A stretch of DNA of 64,000 nt from Rubrivivax sp. (lineage in GTDB: Bacteria; Pseudomonadota; Gammaproteobacteria; Burkholderiales; Burkholderiaceae_C): NCBI GenBank assembly GCA_030680415.1, contig JAUXVE010000077.1, positions 20,098-84,097 on the forward strand, given 5' to 3'. Below the pieces are notes generated by a model. That model did not search any database and had not been told where the DNA came from. It worked only from the letters and a program-made list of their open reading frames with translations. The position numbers and the translations under genes are program-made. Of the stretch, positions 27,002-36,552 are shown in pieces (the first letter of the stretch is position 1; each line of letters starts with the position of its first letter).

Positions 27002-27948
27002 CGGTGCAGCGTCTTGCCGGCGTGCGCTGGTGGTCGCTGGCCGAGATCGAAGCGGATGCCGCCGCGTCTCGTGCAGAGTTCAGACGCCGGCGGCTGGGTG
27101 AGCCGCTGGCGCGCTATCTGCAATCCTTCGATGCCGCGCAGCCGGTGGTCAAGCACTGGATCGGCGAGATCGAATCGCTCTTCGCCGGACGTATGCCGGA
27201 CGCCGTCCTCAGGGCGGAGTTGCTGGGCACGGAGACGGCTCGCACGGCCTTGCGCTACTTGGGCGCACCGCCAATCTCCGACGATGACCTTGAAACTCTG
27301 GCCGAAGCGCGAATCGCGCGCGCCGCCGCAGGTGACGACGAGAGCTTGCGCAAGGTGCTGTCGGTGATGCAGTCGATCCTCGACCCGCGGCGTTTCCCAT
27401 GGCTGGCAGCGGGAGTGGCCCCAACTCGCGGCCAGCGTCAGGCCGCTGAGCTGTCGACGACGGTTCTGATGGCGTCGCAGCGAGTGCAGACGCTGCGACG
27501 CGGTGATGAGAAGTCGGCGGTCGAGGGGGGTGTGAAGGGCCTGCTCGTTGGCAGCGGATGGACCGAGGGCGCGCCGCGCCGGGCGGCCGGGGTGCAGAAG
27601 CTCGTCACCGATGCTCCTGAACCGCGGACCTTCTACACACAAACCAACCTTGGCTCGGATAACGCCGACGTCATCGTGAGGCTGGACGATAGCCGGCTGC
27701 TCGCCGTCGAATGCAAGGGCTCCAACAGCGAGATCAACAGCCGCAAGCGCCTGAACAAAGAGGCTGCCCAGAACGCGCGCGCCTGGCTCGGGCGCTTTGG
27801 ATCGGACCAAGTGATACCCGCGGTGGCGCTGCAGGGCGTTTTCAAGCCGCGCTACGTGGCAGAAGTTCAGGACACGCCCATGGCCATCTTCTGGAGCCAC
27901 CGCCTGGACGATCTGCGCAACGTACTGTTGGGCGGCGGCGCCGGCTGA
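26998..27948 (+). CDS. XamI-family type II restriction endonuclease
   Basis: Protein of 316 residues resembling the XamI restriction enzyme family (cuts GTCGAC). A PD-(D/E)xK-like core is visible: Asp224 in NADVIVRLDD and Glu238-Cys-Lys240 in LLAVECKGSNSEINSRKRLN, the last stretch being the most family-specific. The gene starts within the methyltransferase stop, so nuclease synthesis depends on methylase translation, a common way to protect the host. It converges on dbpA with 5 bp between stops. GTCGAC sites are common in the window (for example at 908 and 1721), so the host must be methylated if the enzyme is active. Confidence 0.82.
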   Translation: MTVQRLAGVRWWSLAEIEADAAASRAEFRRRRLGEPLARYLQSFDAAQPVVKHWIGEIESLFAGRMPDAVLRAELLGTETARTALRYLGAPPISDDDLETLAEARIARAAAGDDESLRKVLSVMQSILDPRRFPWLAAGVAPTRGQRQAAELSTTVLMASQRVQTLRRGDEKSAVEGGVKGLLVGSGWTEGAPRRAAGVQKLVTDAPEPRTFYTQTNLGSDNADVIVRLDDSRLLAVECKGSNSEINSRKRLNKEAAQNARAWLGRFGSDQVIPAVALQGVFKPRYVAEVQDTPMAIFWSHRLDDLRNVLLGGGAG

Positions 27949-27953
27949 CGAGG

Positions 27954-29332
<1,379 letters not shown>

Positions 29333-29336
<4 letters not shown>

Positions 29337-29788
29337 AGCTTGCCTTCGTGCGGCGAGGTCCGATCGATGCGCCGCGCCAGCAGCACCGAGGTGGTAGTCT
29401 TGCGCACGCCGTCGATGGCGCCGATCTCGTCCAGCAGTGCATCCAGCCGCGCGGTGGACTCGGCGCGCAGCAGCGCCATGTAGTCGAACTCGCCGCTCAC
29501 GCTGCAGAGCTGGCGCAGCTCGGGCAAGGACGCCAGGCGCTGCGTCACCTGGCGCGCCGACTTGGGCTCGGTGACGATGCCGACGAAGGCCTCGACGCCG
29601 CGGTCGGCCTCGTCCTGCCCCAGGCGCACCGTGTAGCCGACGATGACGCCGTTGCGCTCCAGTCGCGTCAGCCGCGCCAGCACCGTCGTACGCGCCACTC
29701 CGAGCTGGCGCGCCAGTGCCGCCGTGCTGGCGCGCGCATCGGCCTGCAGCAGGGCGAGCAGACGGCGGTCGAGCGTGTCCAGGGTCAT
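29333..29788 (-). CDS. Lrp/AsnC-family regulator
   Basis: Regulator of 151 residues with the classical layout: helix-turn-helix (LDTLDRRLLALLQADARAST, then LGVARTTVLARLTRLERNGV) and a C-terminal RAM domain (VSGEFDYMALLRAES). It is translationally coupled to dbpA by a 4-bp overlap, an unusual pairing of amino-acid sensing with a ribosome-assembly helicase. It could also act on the dehydrogenase/TRAP operon 79 bp upstream. Start ATG 29788 gives the normal family length. Confidence 0.88.
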
Positions 29789-29867
29789 GCGGCGATGCGG
29801 GCGTGCATGTCTGCATTGTCGCGGCAACGCCGCCGGCGCCCCGATCGGTGCGACCCGCGTCCTGCTC

Positions 29868-31163
29868 TCAATAGTTCAGCGCCCGCGGCAGCCACAGCGA
29901 GATCGCCGGGAAGGCGATCAGCACCACCAGCAGCAGCAGCATCGACAGCACGAACCACAGCACCCAGCGCACCGTCTGCTCCATGCGCACGCCGGCCAGC
30001 CTGGACGAGACCATCAGGTTCACCGCCAGCGGTGGCGTGAACTGGCCGATCGCGACCATGTAGGTCAGGATGACACCGAACCACACCGGGTCCCAGTCGT
30101 AGGCACGCATCAGCGGCAGCAGCAGCGGCACGAAGATGAGAAAGATCGAGATCCCGTCCAGCACCATGCCCACCGCCAGCAGCACCAACACCACCAGTGC
30201 CAGCGCACCGTAGGAGCCCAGGCCGCTGCCGGTGATGAACTGCGTGATCGGGTCCACCAGCCCCAGCGTGCTGACGGCGTAGGCGAAGATGCTGGCCAGC
30301 GCGATGACGACCATGATCACGCCCGAGGTCTCGGCCGCGTCGGCCAGGATGAGCCCCAGGTCGCGCAAGCCGATCGTGCGATAAACGACCATGCCGACGA
30401 ACAGCCCGTAAAAGACGGCGACGACAGCGGCCTCGGTCGGCGTGAACCAGCCGGCGCGCATGCCGCCCAGGATCAACACCGGCGCCACCAGGCCCCAGCT
30501 GGCCTCGCGCAGCGACGGCCACAACGGCGGCCGTGGTTCGACCTGCTCCTGGGTGCCGAAGCCGTGCCGGCGCGCCAGCCACACGGCCGGCACGATCAGC
30601 GCGATCGAGGTCAGCACGCCCGGCAACAGGCCGGCGGCGAACAGCGCCGGCACCGAGGCCCCCGGCACCAGCACCGAATAGACGATGAAGGCGATCGACG
30701 GCGGGATCAGGATATCCACCGCCGCCGCCGCGCCGACGACGCTGGCCGAGTAGGCGGGCGGATAACCGGCGCGGGCCATCGCCACCAGCATCACGCCGCC
30801 CACCGCCGCCGCCGTGGCCGGGCCGGAGCCGGAGATGCCGCCCAGGAACATCGCCACCAGGATCGCCACCATCGGCAGCATGCCCGGGCCGCGGCCGACG
30901 ATCGCCATCGCAAAGCGCACCAGCCGCTGCGCGACGCCCGAGCGGTCGAAGATCACGCCCACCAGCACGAACATCGGCAGCGCCAGCAGCGGGTACTTGG
31001 CGATGCCGGCGTAGAAATTGTTCGGCAGCGACATCCAGCCCAGTTCGGCCAACCCGATGCCGACCGCGCCGCCCAGCATCAGCGCCACGCCGATCGGCAC
31101 GCCGGCCAGCATCAGGGCCACGAAGGCGGCGAAGATGAGGACGCCACTCAAGCGCGCCTCCAT
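29868..31163 (-). CDS. dctM: TRAP transporter large permease (second system)
   Basis: DctM-type permease of 431 residues with about 12 helices. Signature regions are AGVPIGVALMLGGAVGIGLA, MFLGGISGSGPATAAAVGG and DILIPPSIAFIVYSVLVPGA. The ATG at 31163 lies inside the end of the small-permease gene (16-bp overlap). Last member of an operon that also encodes a 2-oxoacid dehydrogenase E1. Confidence 0.93.
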   Translation of the reverse strand: MEARLSGVLIFAAFVALMLAGVPIGVALMLGGAVGIGLAELGWMSLPNNFYAGIAKYPLLALPMFVLVGVIFDRSGVAQRLVRFAMAIVGRGPGMLPMVAILVAMFLGGISGSGPATAAAVGGVMLVAMARAGYPPAYSASVVGAAAAVDILIPPSIAFIVYSVLVPGASVPALFAAGLLPGVLTSIALIVPAVWLARRHGFGTQEQVEPRPPLWPSLREASWGLVAPVLILGGMRAGWFTPTEAAVVAVFYGLFVGMVVYRTIGLRDLGLILADAAETSGVIMVVIALASIFAYAVSTLGLVDPITQFITGSGLGSYGALALVVLVLLAVGMVLDGISIFLIFVPLLLPLMRAYDWDPVWFGVILTYMVAIGQFTPPLAVNLMVSSRLAGVRMEQTVRWVLWFVLSMLLLLVVLIAFPAISLWLPRALNY

Positions 31164-31636
31164 ACGCGCACGAACTGCTGCAAGGCGCGCGCGGCGATGG
31201 CCAGCGCGAACACCGGCAGGGCCACCGTGTACCACCACTGCGGCACGCCGATGCCGGGCGAGGTGACCTCGTAGCGGAAGTCGTCCCAGGCCAGCCGCCC
31301 GCCCAGCGCGGCCAGCAGCGTGAAGGCGAGCAGGGTGGCTGCCGCCGACAGCAGCGCCAGCGCGCGCCGCTGCACCGGCGAGCCCTTGCCGAAGAAGACC
31401 TCGATGCGGATGTGCCGGTCGCGCGCCACCGCGGCGCCGGCGGCCACCAGCGTCAGCACCACCATCAGCGAAATCGAGATCTCCTCGGTCCAGGCGAAGG
31501 ACTGGTTCGTGAAATAGCGCGCCAGCACATTGGCGAAGGTGATCAGCGCCAGCAGCGCGAGCACCGCGGCACCGAGCCAGTCTTCCCAGCGCAGGCGCAG
31601 ATGGGCGGCGGCGGCGCTCTCCTGGGCTTGGGTCAT
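31148..31636 (-). CDS. dctQ: TRAP transporter small permease (second system)
   Basis: DctQ-type protein of 162 residues with four helices. The stretch NVLARYFTNQSFAWTEEISI is the family hallmark after helix 1. It overlaps the large-permease gene by 16 bp. A 125-bp gap with a hairpin separates it from the binding-protein gene upstream. Confidence 0.9.
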   Translation of the reverse strand: MTQAQESAAAAHLRLRWEDWLGAAVLALLALITFANVLARYFTNQSFAWTEEISISLMVVLTLVAAGAAVARDRHIRIEVFFGKGSPVQRRALALLSAAATLLAFTLLAALGGRLAWDDFRYEVTSPGIGVPQWWYTVALPVFALAIAARALQQFVRVWRRA

Positions 31637-31734
31637 GGGCGAAGGGTGGCGCGGGGGCGGGTTCAGGGGGGCGGGGGGTCAGGCGCCGGGCCGGCGAGGC
31701 CCGCTGCCTGAGGTCGGTGCAAGCGAGCGTGCCA

Positions 31735-31749
31735 CCGGGTGTGACCCGG
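31735..31749 (-). terminator. Hairpin between second dctP and dctQ
   Basis: CCGGGT and ACCCGG form a 6-bp perfect stem with a 3-nt loop in the 125-bp gap after dctP. The gap is otherwise a G-rich low-complexity stretch without a gene. As in the first TRAP operon, it may let the binding protein be expressed above the permease. Confidence 0.45.
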
Positions 31750-31761
31750 CCGCGGCCCGCC

Positions 31762-32811
31762 TCAGCCGCGCTTACGGTTGGCGACGGCCGCCTGGGCCTC
31801 GCGCACCATCTCGACGCCGACCTGCTGCGTCCACTTGTCGAACACCGGCTTGACGGCCTGCTTGAAGGCGTCCTTCTCGGCCGCGCTCAGTTCGGTGACC
31901 TTGACGCCCAGCGCCTCGACTTCCTTCACCATCGACTGGTCGTTGCCCGACAAGCCCTTGCGCGCGATCGCGATCTCCTGCTGGCCGGCTTGCACCGCCG
32001 CCTGGCGCACGATCTCGCGGTCGGCCGGCGTCCACGAATTCCAGACGTCGCGATTGACGACGAAGATCAGCGGGTCGGCCACGTAACCCCAGCGGGTCAC
32101 GAACTTCTGCGACAGCGTGTGCAGCTTGGCGGCGGTGAAGATGTGCAGCGGGTTCTCCTGCCCTTCCACGGCGCCCGAGGCCAGCGCCGGTTGGGCATCG
32201 GCCCAGCTCATCTGCGTCGGGTTGGCGCCCAGCGCGGTGAAGGTGTCGTTGAAGATCGGCGAGCCGACGACGCGAAACTTCAGCCCCTTCATGTCGGCCG
32301 GGGTGCGGATCTCGCGCTTGGAGTTGGTGACCTCGCGGAAGCCGTTCTCGCCCCAGGCCAGCGGCACGACACCGGCCTTCTCGACGATCTGCATGATCTG
32401 CTGGCCGATCTTGCCCTGCGTCAGCGCATCCAGCCCGGCGTGGTCCTGCGCCAGGAAAGGCAGCGAGAACAGGTTCAACTGGCGCACCTGGGGCGACCAG
32501 TTGATGGTGGAGCCGACCGCCATGTCGATCACGCCCTGGCGGATGGCGCTGAACTCGCGCGTCTGGTCGCCGTTGATCAGCGACACGCCCGGGTACATCT
32601 TGATGTTGATGCGGCCCTGCGTGCGCTCGCGCACCAGGTTGATCCAGATCTCGGCGCCCTTGCCCCAGGGGAAGGCGGTGCCGACCACCGTGGACAGCCG
32701 GTACTCGGCCTTGTAGCTGCCCTGCGCCAGCGCGCGGCCGGTCAGCAGGAAGGGGGCGGTCAGCGTGGCCGAACCGGCCAGGCCGGTCTTGAGGAGCGAA
32801 CGACGGTCCAT
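31762..32811 (-). CDS. dctP: TRAP transporter binding protein (second system), C4-dicarboxylate type
   Basis: Solute receptor of 349 residues with a twin-arginine-like signal (DRRSLLKTGLAGSATLTAPF, cleavage after ALA). GLKFRVVGSPIFNDTFTALG and GAVEGQENPLHIFTAAKLH match the main DctP branch; the Arg in FRVV is the conserved carboxylate ligand. So the substrate is an organic acid, identity unknown. ATG 32811 has GGAG 9 nt upstream; an earlier ATG at 32826 has none. It follows the E1 beta gene closely, so transport and decarboxylation are likely linked. Confidence 0.88.
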   Translation of the reverse strand: MDRRSLLKTGLAGSATLTAPFLLTGRALAQGSYKAEYRLSTVVGTAFPWGKGAEIWINLVRERTQGRINIKMYPGVSLINGDQTREFSAIRQGVIDMAVGSTINWSPQVRQLNLFSLPFLAQDHAGLDALTQGKIGQQIMQIVEKAGVVPLAWGENGFREVTNSKREIRTPADMKGLKFRVVGSPIFNDTFTALGANPTQMSWADAQPALASGAVEGQENPLHIFTAAKLHTLSQKFVTRWGYVADPLIFVVNRDVWNSWTPADREIVRQAAVQAGQQEIAIARKGLSGNDQSMVKEVEALGVKVTELSAAEKDAFKQAVKPVFDKWTQQVGVEMVREAQAAVANRKRG

Positions 32812-32837
32812 GAGACTGGTCTCCATTGGTTGTGTGA

Positions 32838-33833
32838 TCAGGACGGCAGTTTAGTGGCTTGCCCGGTCGGGCCGCTGCGGTCGAGCAAGGCGCGGGCGCG
32901 CGCCACGATGCCCGGCACCGACAGCCGGGCCTGTGCTTCCAGCACCGGTGCATAGCCTACCGGCACGCGTGGTGCGCCCAGCCGGGCCACACGCGCGCCG
33001 CTGTGCTCTGCCAGCGTGGCGGCGATCTCGGCACCGAAGCCGGCCACCTGCACGGCCTCGTGCACCACCAGCACGCGACCGGTGCGGGCCGCGGAGGCCA
33101 GCACCGCGTCGCGGTCCCAGGGCCACAGCGTGCGCAGGTCGATGACCTCGGTGTCCACACCGTCGGCGGCCAGCGCCCGGGCGGCGGCCATGCAGTCATG
33201 CACCGCCTTGCTCCAGCTCACCAGCGTGAGGTCGCGCCCGGCGCGCAGCGTGCGCGCGCGGCCGATCTGGCCCGCCATCTGCGTGTCCACTTCGCCTTCC
33301 AGCGCCCACAGTTCCTTGTGCTCCAGATACGCCACCGGGTCGCCGCAGTCGATCGCTGCGCGCAACAGCGAGTGGTTGTCCTGCGGCGTGCCGGGCGTCA
33401 TCACCACCAGCCCCGGCACATGCGCGAACCAGCTCTCCAGCGACTGCGAGTGCTGCGCCGCCGACGCGCTCCAGATGCCGATCGGCATGCGGATCACGGC
33501 CGGCACGCGGCCCTGGCCGCCGAACATGTAGCGGTTCTTCGCCGCCTGGTTGACGATCTCGTCCATCGCGCACAGCGCGAAGTCCATGACCCGCATCTCG
33601 ACCACCGGCTTGAGCCCGGTCAGCGCCATGCCGACCGCGGCGCCGACGATCGTGGCCTCCGAGATCGGCGTGTCGATCACGCGCTGCGGGCCGAAGCGCT
33701 CGGCCAGACCGCGGTACTGGCCGAAGATGCCGCCGCGGCCCAGGTCCTCGCCCAGCGCCACCACGCGCGGGTCGGCCTGCATCGCGATCGCCAGGGCGTC
33801 GGCGGCGGCGGCAGCGTAGCTCATCACCGCCAT
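32838..33833 (-). CDS. 2-oxoacid dehydrogenase E1 component, beta subunit
   Basis: TPP-dependent E1 beta subunit of 331 residues. GEDLGRGGIFGQYRGLAERF near the start, DTPISEATIVGAAVGMALTG, then SAAQHSQSLESWFAHVPGL carry the residues that line the TPP site. The C-terminal transketolase domain ends VPVGYAPVLEAQARLSVPGI. It resembles acetoin or pyruvate dehydrogenase beta subunits (AcoB/PdhB type). It overlaps the alpha gene by 10 bp. No E2 (acyltransferase) or E3 gene is near, so it must borrow these from elsewhere. Confidence 0.9.
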   Translation of the reverse strand: MAVMSYAAAAADALAIAMQADPRVVALGEDLGRGGIFGQYRGLAERFGPQRVIDTPISEATIVGAAVGMALTGLKPVVEMRVMDFALCAMDEIVNQAAKNRYMFGGQGRVPAVIRMPIGIWSASAAQHSQSLESWFAHVPGLVVMTPGTPQDNHSLLRAAIDCGDPVAYLEHKELWALEGEVDTQMAGQIGRARTLRAGRDLTLVSWSKAVHDCMAAARALAADGVDTEVIDLRTLWPWDRDAVLASAARTGRVLVVHEAVQVAGFGAEIAATLAEHSGARVARLGAPRVPVGYAPVLEAQARLSVPGIVARARALLDRSGPTGQATKLPS

Positions 33834-34852
33834 GTCCCGGCCCCCTGGTCCTGCACCTGTTCGAACGCGGCCTGCGCGTCGGGCCAGGGTGCGGCGGCGG
33901 CCGAGGCGAGCGCGGTGGCGATCTCGTCGCGGGCGGCGTGCATCACCGCGTCCAGCTGCGTGGCAGGGACGCCGCGTGCCAGCAAGCGCTGCCGCGTGCG
34001 CAGCAGCGGGTCGTCTTCCAGCGCGGCCTGTAGTTCGGCCGCGTCGCGGTAGGCCGCCGGGTCCACCGACACGTGGCCCTTGAAGCGGTAGGTGCGGGCG
34101 TGCAGCAGGCGCGGGCCGGCGCCCGCACGCAGCTCGGCCACCAGTGTCCGCGCGGCCCGGTACACGGCCTCGACATCGTTGCCGTCGACTTCCAGCGCCG
34201 GTACGCCGTGCGCGCGCGCCCGGGCGGCGGCGCCTTCACCGGCCGACAAGGCGCCGGTCTTCGTCGTGGCCGACCACTGGTTGTTCTCGCAGACGAAGAG
34301 CATCGGCAGCTGGAAGGCGGCGGCCCAGTTCAGCCCTTCGGCGAAGGGGCCGCGGTTGATGGCGCCGTCGCCGAAGAAGCTGACCGCGATGGCGTCCACG
34401 CCGCGGATGCGGATCGACTGCGCCGCGCCGACGGCGATCGGGATGCCGGCGGCGACCACGCCGTTGGCGCCCAGCATGCCGACCGAGAAATCGGCAATGT
34501 GCATCGAGCCACCGCGGCCGCCGCAGTAGCCGCTGGCCTTGCCGAACAGCTCGTGCAACATGCGCTCGGGGTCGGCGCCCTTGGCCAGCGTGTGGCCGTG
34601 GCCGCGGTGGGTGGAGGTCAGATAGTCGGTGCTGCGCAGGTGGGCGCAGACGCCGGCCGCCACCGCTTCCTGGCCGGTGGACAGGTGCAGCGGGCCGCGC
34701 ACCGCCACCTGCTCGCCGACGGCCTGGCCGAATGCGGCAACGCCGCCCTGGCTGGCCAGTTCGGCAGCGTCCTCGAAGGCGCGGATGCGCCACATCGTGC
34801 GGTACAGGTCCAGCAGGGTCGGGACCGGTATCTCCGGCTCAATCACGGTCAC
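33824..34852 (-). CDS. 2-oxoacid dehydrogenase E1 component, alpha subunit
   Basis: TPP-binding E1 alpha subunit of 342 residues. Visible signatures are LSTGQEAVAAGVCAHL, HRGHGHTLAKGADPERMLHE, GGRGGSMHIADFSVGMLGAN and the TPP motif FFGDGAINRGPFAEGLNWAA with CENNQWSATTK. It resembles AcoA/PdhA proteins. First gene of the operon E1 alpha - E1 beta - dctP - dctQ - dctM. The start is GTG at 34852. The combination points to import of an organic acid and its decarboxylation, but the substrate is not shown by the sequence. Confidence 0.9.
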   Translation of the reverse strand: MTVIEPEIPVPTLLDLYRTMWRIRAFEDAAELASQGGVAAFGQAVGEQVAVRGPLHLSTGQEAVAAGVCAHLRSTDYLTSTHRGHGHTLAKGADPERMLHELFGKASGYCGGRGGSMHIADFSVGMLGANGVVAAGIPIAVGAAQSIRIRGVDAIAVSFFGDGAINRGPFAEGLNWAAAFQLPMLFVCENNQWSATTKTGALSAGEGAAARARAHGVPALEVDGNDVEAVYRAARTLVAELRAGAGPRLLHARTYRFKGHVSVDPAAYRDAAELQAALEDDPLLRTRQRLLARGVPATQLDAVMHAARDEIATALASAAAAPWPDAQAAFEQVQDQGAGTWR

Positions 34853-34884
34853 GGCGGCGGGTCTCCAGCATGGGGGGCGCGTCG

Positions 34885-34890
34885 ACTATA
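34885..34890 (-). promoter_or_regulatory. -10 element for the E1/TRAP operon
   Basis: TATAGT on the minus strand, 32 bp upstream of the GTG at 34852. Predicted start of transcription is near 34878. Next to it a perfect 10-bp inverted repeat (CGGGCGGCGG at 34891-34900 and CCGCCGCCCG at 34910-34919) could be an operator or insulate the two divergent units. Confidence 0.45.
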
Positions 34891-34954
34891 CGGGCGGCGG
34901 ACGGGAGTCCCGCCGCCCGCTGCCGCGGGCCCGACCGCGCTGATCCACCACAGC

Positions 34955-34996
34955 TTGATCCAAAGCAAGCCGTCGGTTTTGTGGCGCGGATAGCCT
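34955..34996 (+). promoter_or_regulatory. Candidate FNR/ANR-dependent promoter of the nuo operon
   Basis: TTGATCCAAAGCAA (34955-34968) matches the FNR/ANR consensus TTGATN4ATCAA at nine of ten fixed positions. A -10-like TAGCCT (34991-34996) lies where a class II FNR site (centred near -41.5) would need it, predicting a start near 35003. The rest of the 303-bp gap up to the nuoA start holds no gene I can support. Confidence 0.5.
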
Positions 34997-35155
34997 TCGT
35001 CCGTCATTTTGCTGCCCGGCCTGTTCGGCGCAGCGGTGCCAAGAACAGAGGGATCAACGCGTGGCCTTGCCTGAAGGATTTGTCGACCATCGCTGCCTCG
35101 GCGCCCATGGGTGCGCGTCGGGCAGCGGCGGCAGCAGCGGGCGGGGGGAAGTGCG

Positions 35156-35521
35156 TTGAATCCGTATGTCGTCTTCCTGCTCTACCTGATGGCGATCCTC
35201 GGGTTCGTGGCGCTCACGCTGCTGCTCAACCGGGTGCTCGGCCCCAAGCCGGTGGCAACGGCGACCAAGCTCGAGCCCTTCGAATGCGGCGCCACGCCGG
35301 TCACCACGCTGAACGTGAAGGCCGTGCCGATCAAGTACTACGCGGTCGCGATCATCTTCATCCTGTTCGATCTGGAGACCGTCTTCCTCTTCATCTGGGC
35401 GCTGGGCGCGCAGCCGCTCACCGGCTTCATGCTGGTGACCTTCTTCCTCTTCATGTTCCTGCTCGTGCTCATCGTGCTTTACGTCTACAAGGCACGGCTG
35501 ATCGAGGCCGTCACGGAGTAG
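35156..35521 (+). CDS. nuoA: NADH-quinone oxidoreductase subunit A
   Basis: Small membrane subunit of 121 residues with three helices. The ECG of PFECGATPVTTLN corresponds to the conserved loop at the Q-site entrance, and FILFDLETVFLFIWAL is the hallmark of helix 2. No ATG is placed correctly; TTG 35156 gives the normal length and has GGGGAAG upstream. The sequence is unlike the usual betaproteobacterial NuoA. First gene of a complete nuoA-N operon. Confidence 0.88.
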   Translation: MNPYVVFLLYLMAILGFVALTLLLNRVLGPKPVATATKLEPFECGATPVTTLNVKAVPIKYYAVAIIFILFDLETVFLFIWALGAQPLTGFMLVTFFLFMFLLVLIVLYVYKARLIEAVTE

Positions 35522-35525
35522 CGCT

Positions 35526-36044
35526 GTGTACGCACGAACCATCCCCATCGTGCCGGCGGCCCACGCCAAGGACGGCGCCTTCGAGTACCTGACGACGCGC
35601 AAGGACGAGCTCATCGGCTGGGCGCGCAAGTTCTCGATCTTCCCCTACCCCTTCGTGACGGCCTGCTGCGCGATGGAGTTCATGGCGGTCAGCGCGTCAC
35701 CCTACGACACCGACCGCTTCGGCGCCGCGTTGCCGCGTTTTTCGCCACGGCAGGCCGACTTGCTGATGGTCGTGGGCACCGTCACGCACAAACAGGCGCC
35801 GATCCTGCTCAAGGTGTACGAGCAGATGTGCGAACCGAAGTGGGTGATGGCCTTCGGCGTATGCGCTACCAGCGGCGGCTTCTACCAGAACTACGCGGCG
35901 CTGCCGGGCATCGACAAGATCATCCCGGTGGACATCTACGTCCCCGGCTGCCCGCCGCGACCGGAAATGGTGATCGACGGCATCATGCAGTTGCAGGACA
36001 GGATCGCGCGCTCGAGTCACGCGATCATCACGAAGACCTTCTGA
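35526..36044 (+). CDS. nuoB: NADH-quinone oxidoreductase subunit B (cluster N2)
   Basis: Subunit of 172 residues that carries the terminal [4Fe-4S] cluster N2. The ligating cysteines are the adjacent pair in VTACCAMEF, the one in FGVCATSGG and the one in VPGCPPRPE. The sequences around them (MEFMAV, HKQAPIL, GVCATSGGFYQNY) differ from the standard alpha/betaproteobacterial form (CCAVEMM, NKMAPAL, GSCANGGGYY). Start GTG 35526, 4 bp after nuoA. Confidence 0.93.
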   Translation: MYARTIPIVPAAHAKDGAFEYLTTRKDELIGWARKFSIFPYPFVTACCAMEFMAVSASPYDTDRFGAALPRFSPRQADLLMVVGTVTHKQAPILLKVYEQMCEPKWVMAFGVCATSGGFYQNYAALPGIDKIIPVDIYVPGCPPRPEMVIDGIMQLQDRIARSSHAIITKTF

Positions 36045-36046
36045 CC

Positions 36047-36520
36047 GTGGCCGCCCCCGTCTTCGACACCCTGCAGCAGGCGCTGGTCCCGACGGGCGGG
36101 CCGGCATCGCTGTCGCACGGCGTCCTTGTCTTCGTGCTGGCGCCGGCGGAGCTGACGCCTGCGGTGCAGCGGCTCAAGGGCGAGTTCGGGTTCGACATCT
36201 TCCTCGACGTGACCGCGGTTGACTGGCTGGGCCAGGCACCGCGCTTCGAGGTCGTGTACCACTTCTATTCGACCGTGCACAAGGTGCGCGTGCGGCTGAA
36301 GACGCGCGTCGACGAGGACGATCCGAGCGTGGACACGCTGCTGCCGCTGTATGGCTCGGCCGCGTTCATGGAGCGCGAGTGCCACGACATGTACGGCATC
36401 CGGTTCCGTGGCAACGACGACCTGCGCCCGATCCTGCTGTACGAAGGTTTCGTCGGCCATCCGCTGCGCAAGGACTACCCCAAGCAGCAGGAGCAGCCGC
36501 TCGTGCCCTACCGCAGCTGA
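36047..36520 (+). CDS. nuoC: NADH-quinone oxidoreductase subunit C
   Basis: Peripheral-arm subunit of 157 residues, about 40 fewer than the usual betaproteobacterial NuoC. The signature RECHDMYGIRFRGNDDLRPI followed by LRKDYP is the NuoC family motif. It is a separate gene, not fused to nuoD. The start is GTG 36047, just after the nuoB stop. Confidence 0.9.
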   Translation: MAAPVFDTLQQALVPTGGPASLSHGVLVFVLAPAELTPAVQRLKGEFGFDIFLDVTAVDWLGQAPRFEVVYHFYSTVHKVRVRLKTRVDEDDPSVDTLLPLYGSAAFMERECHDMYGIRFRGNDDLRPILLYEGFVGHPLRKDYPKQQEQPLVPYRS

Positions 36521-36552
36521 CCCGGTCGACAAGAACAGAACAAGAGCACGCC

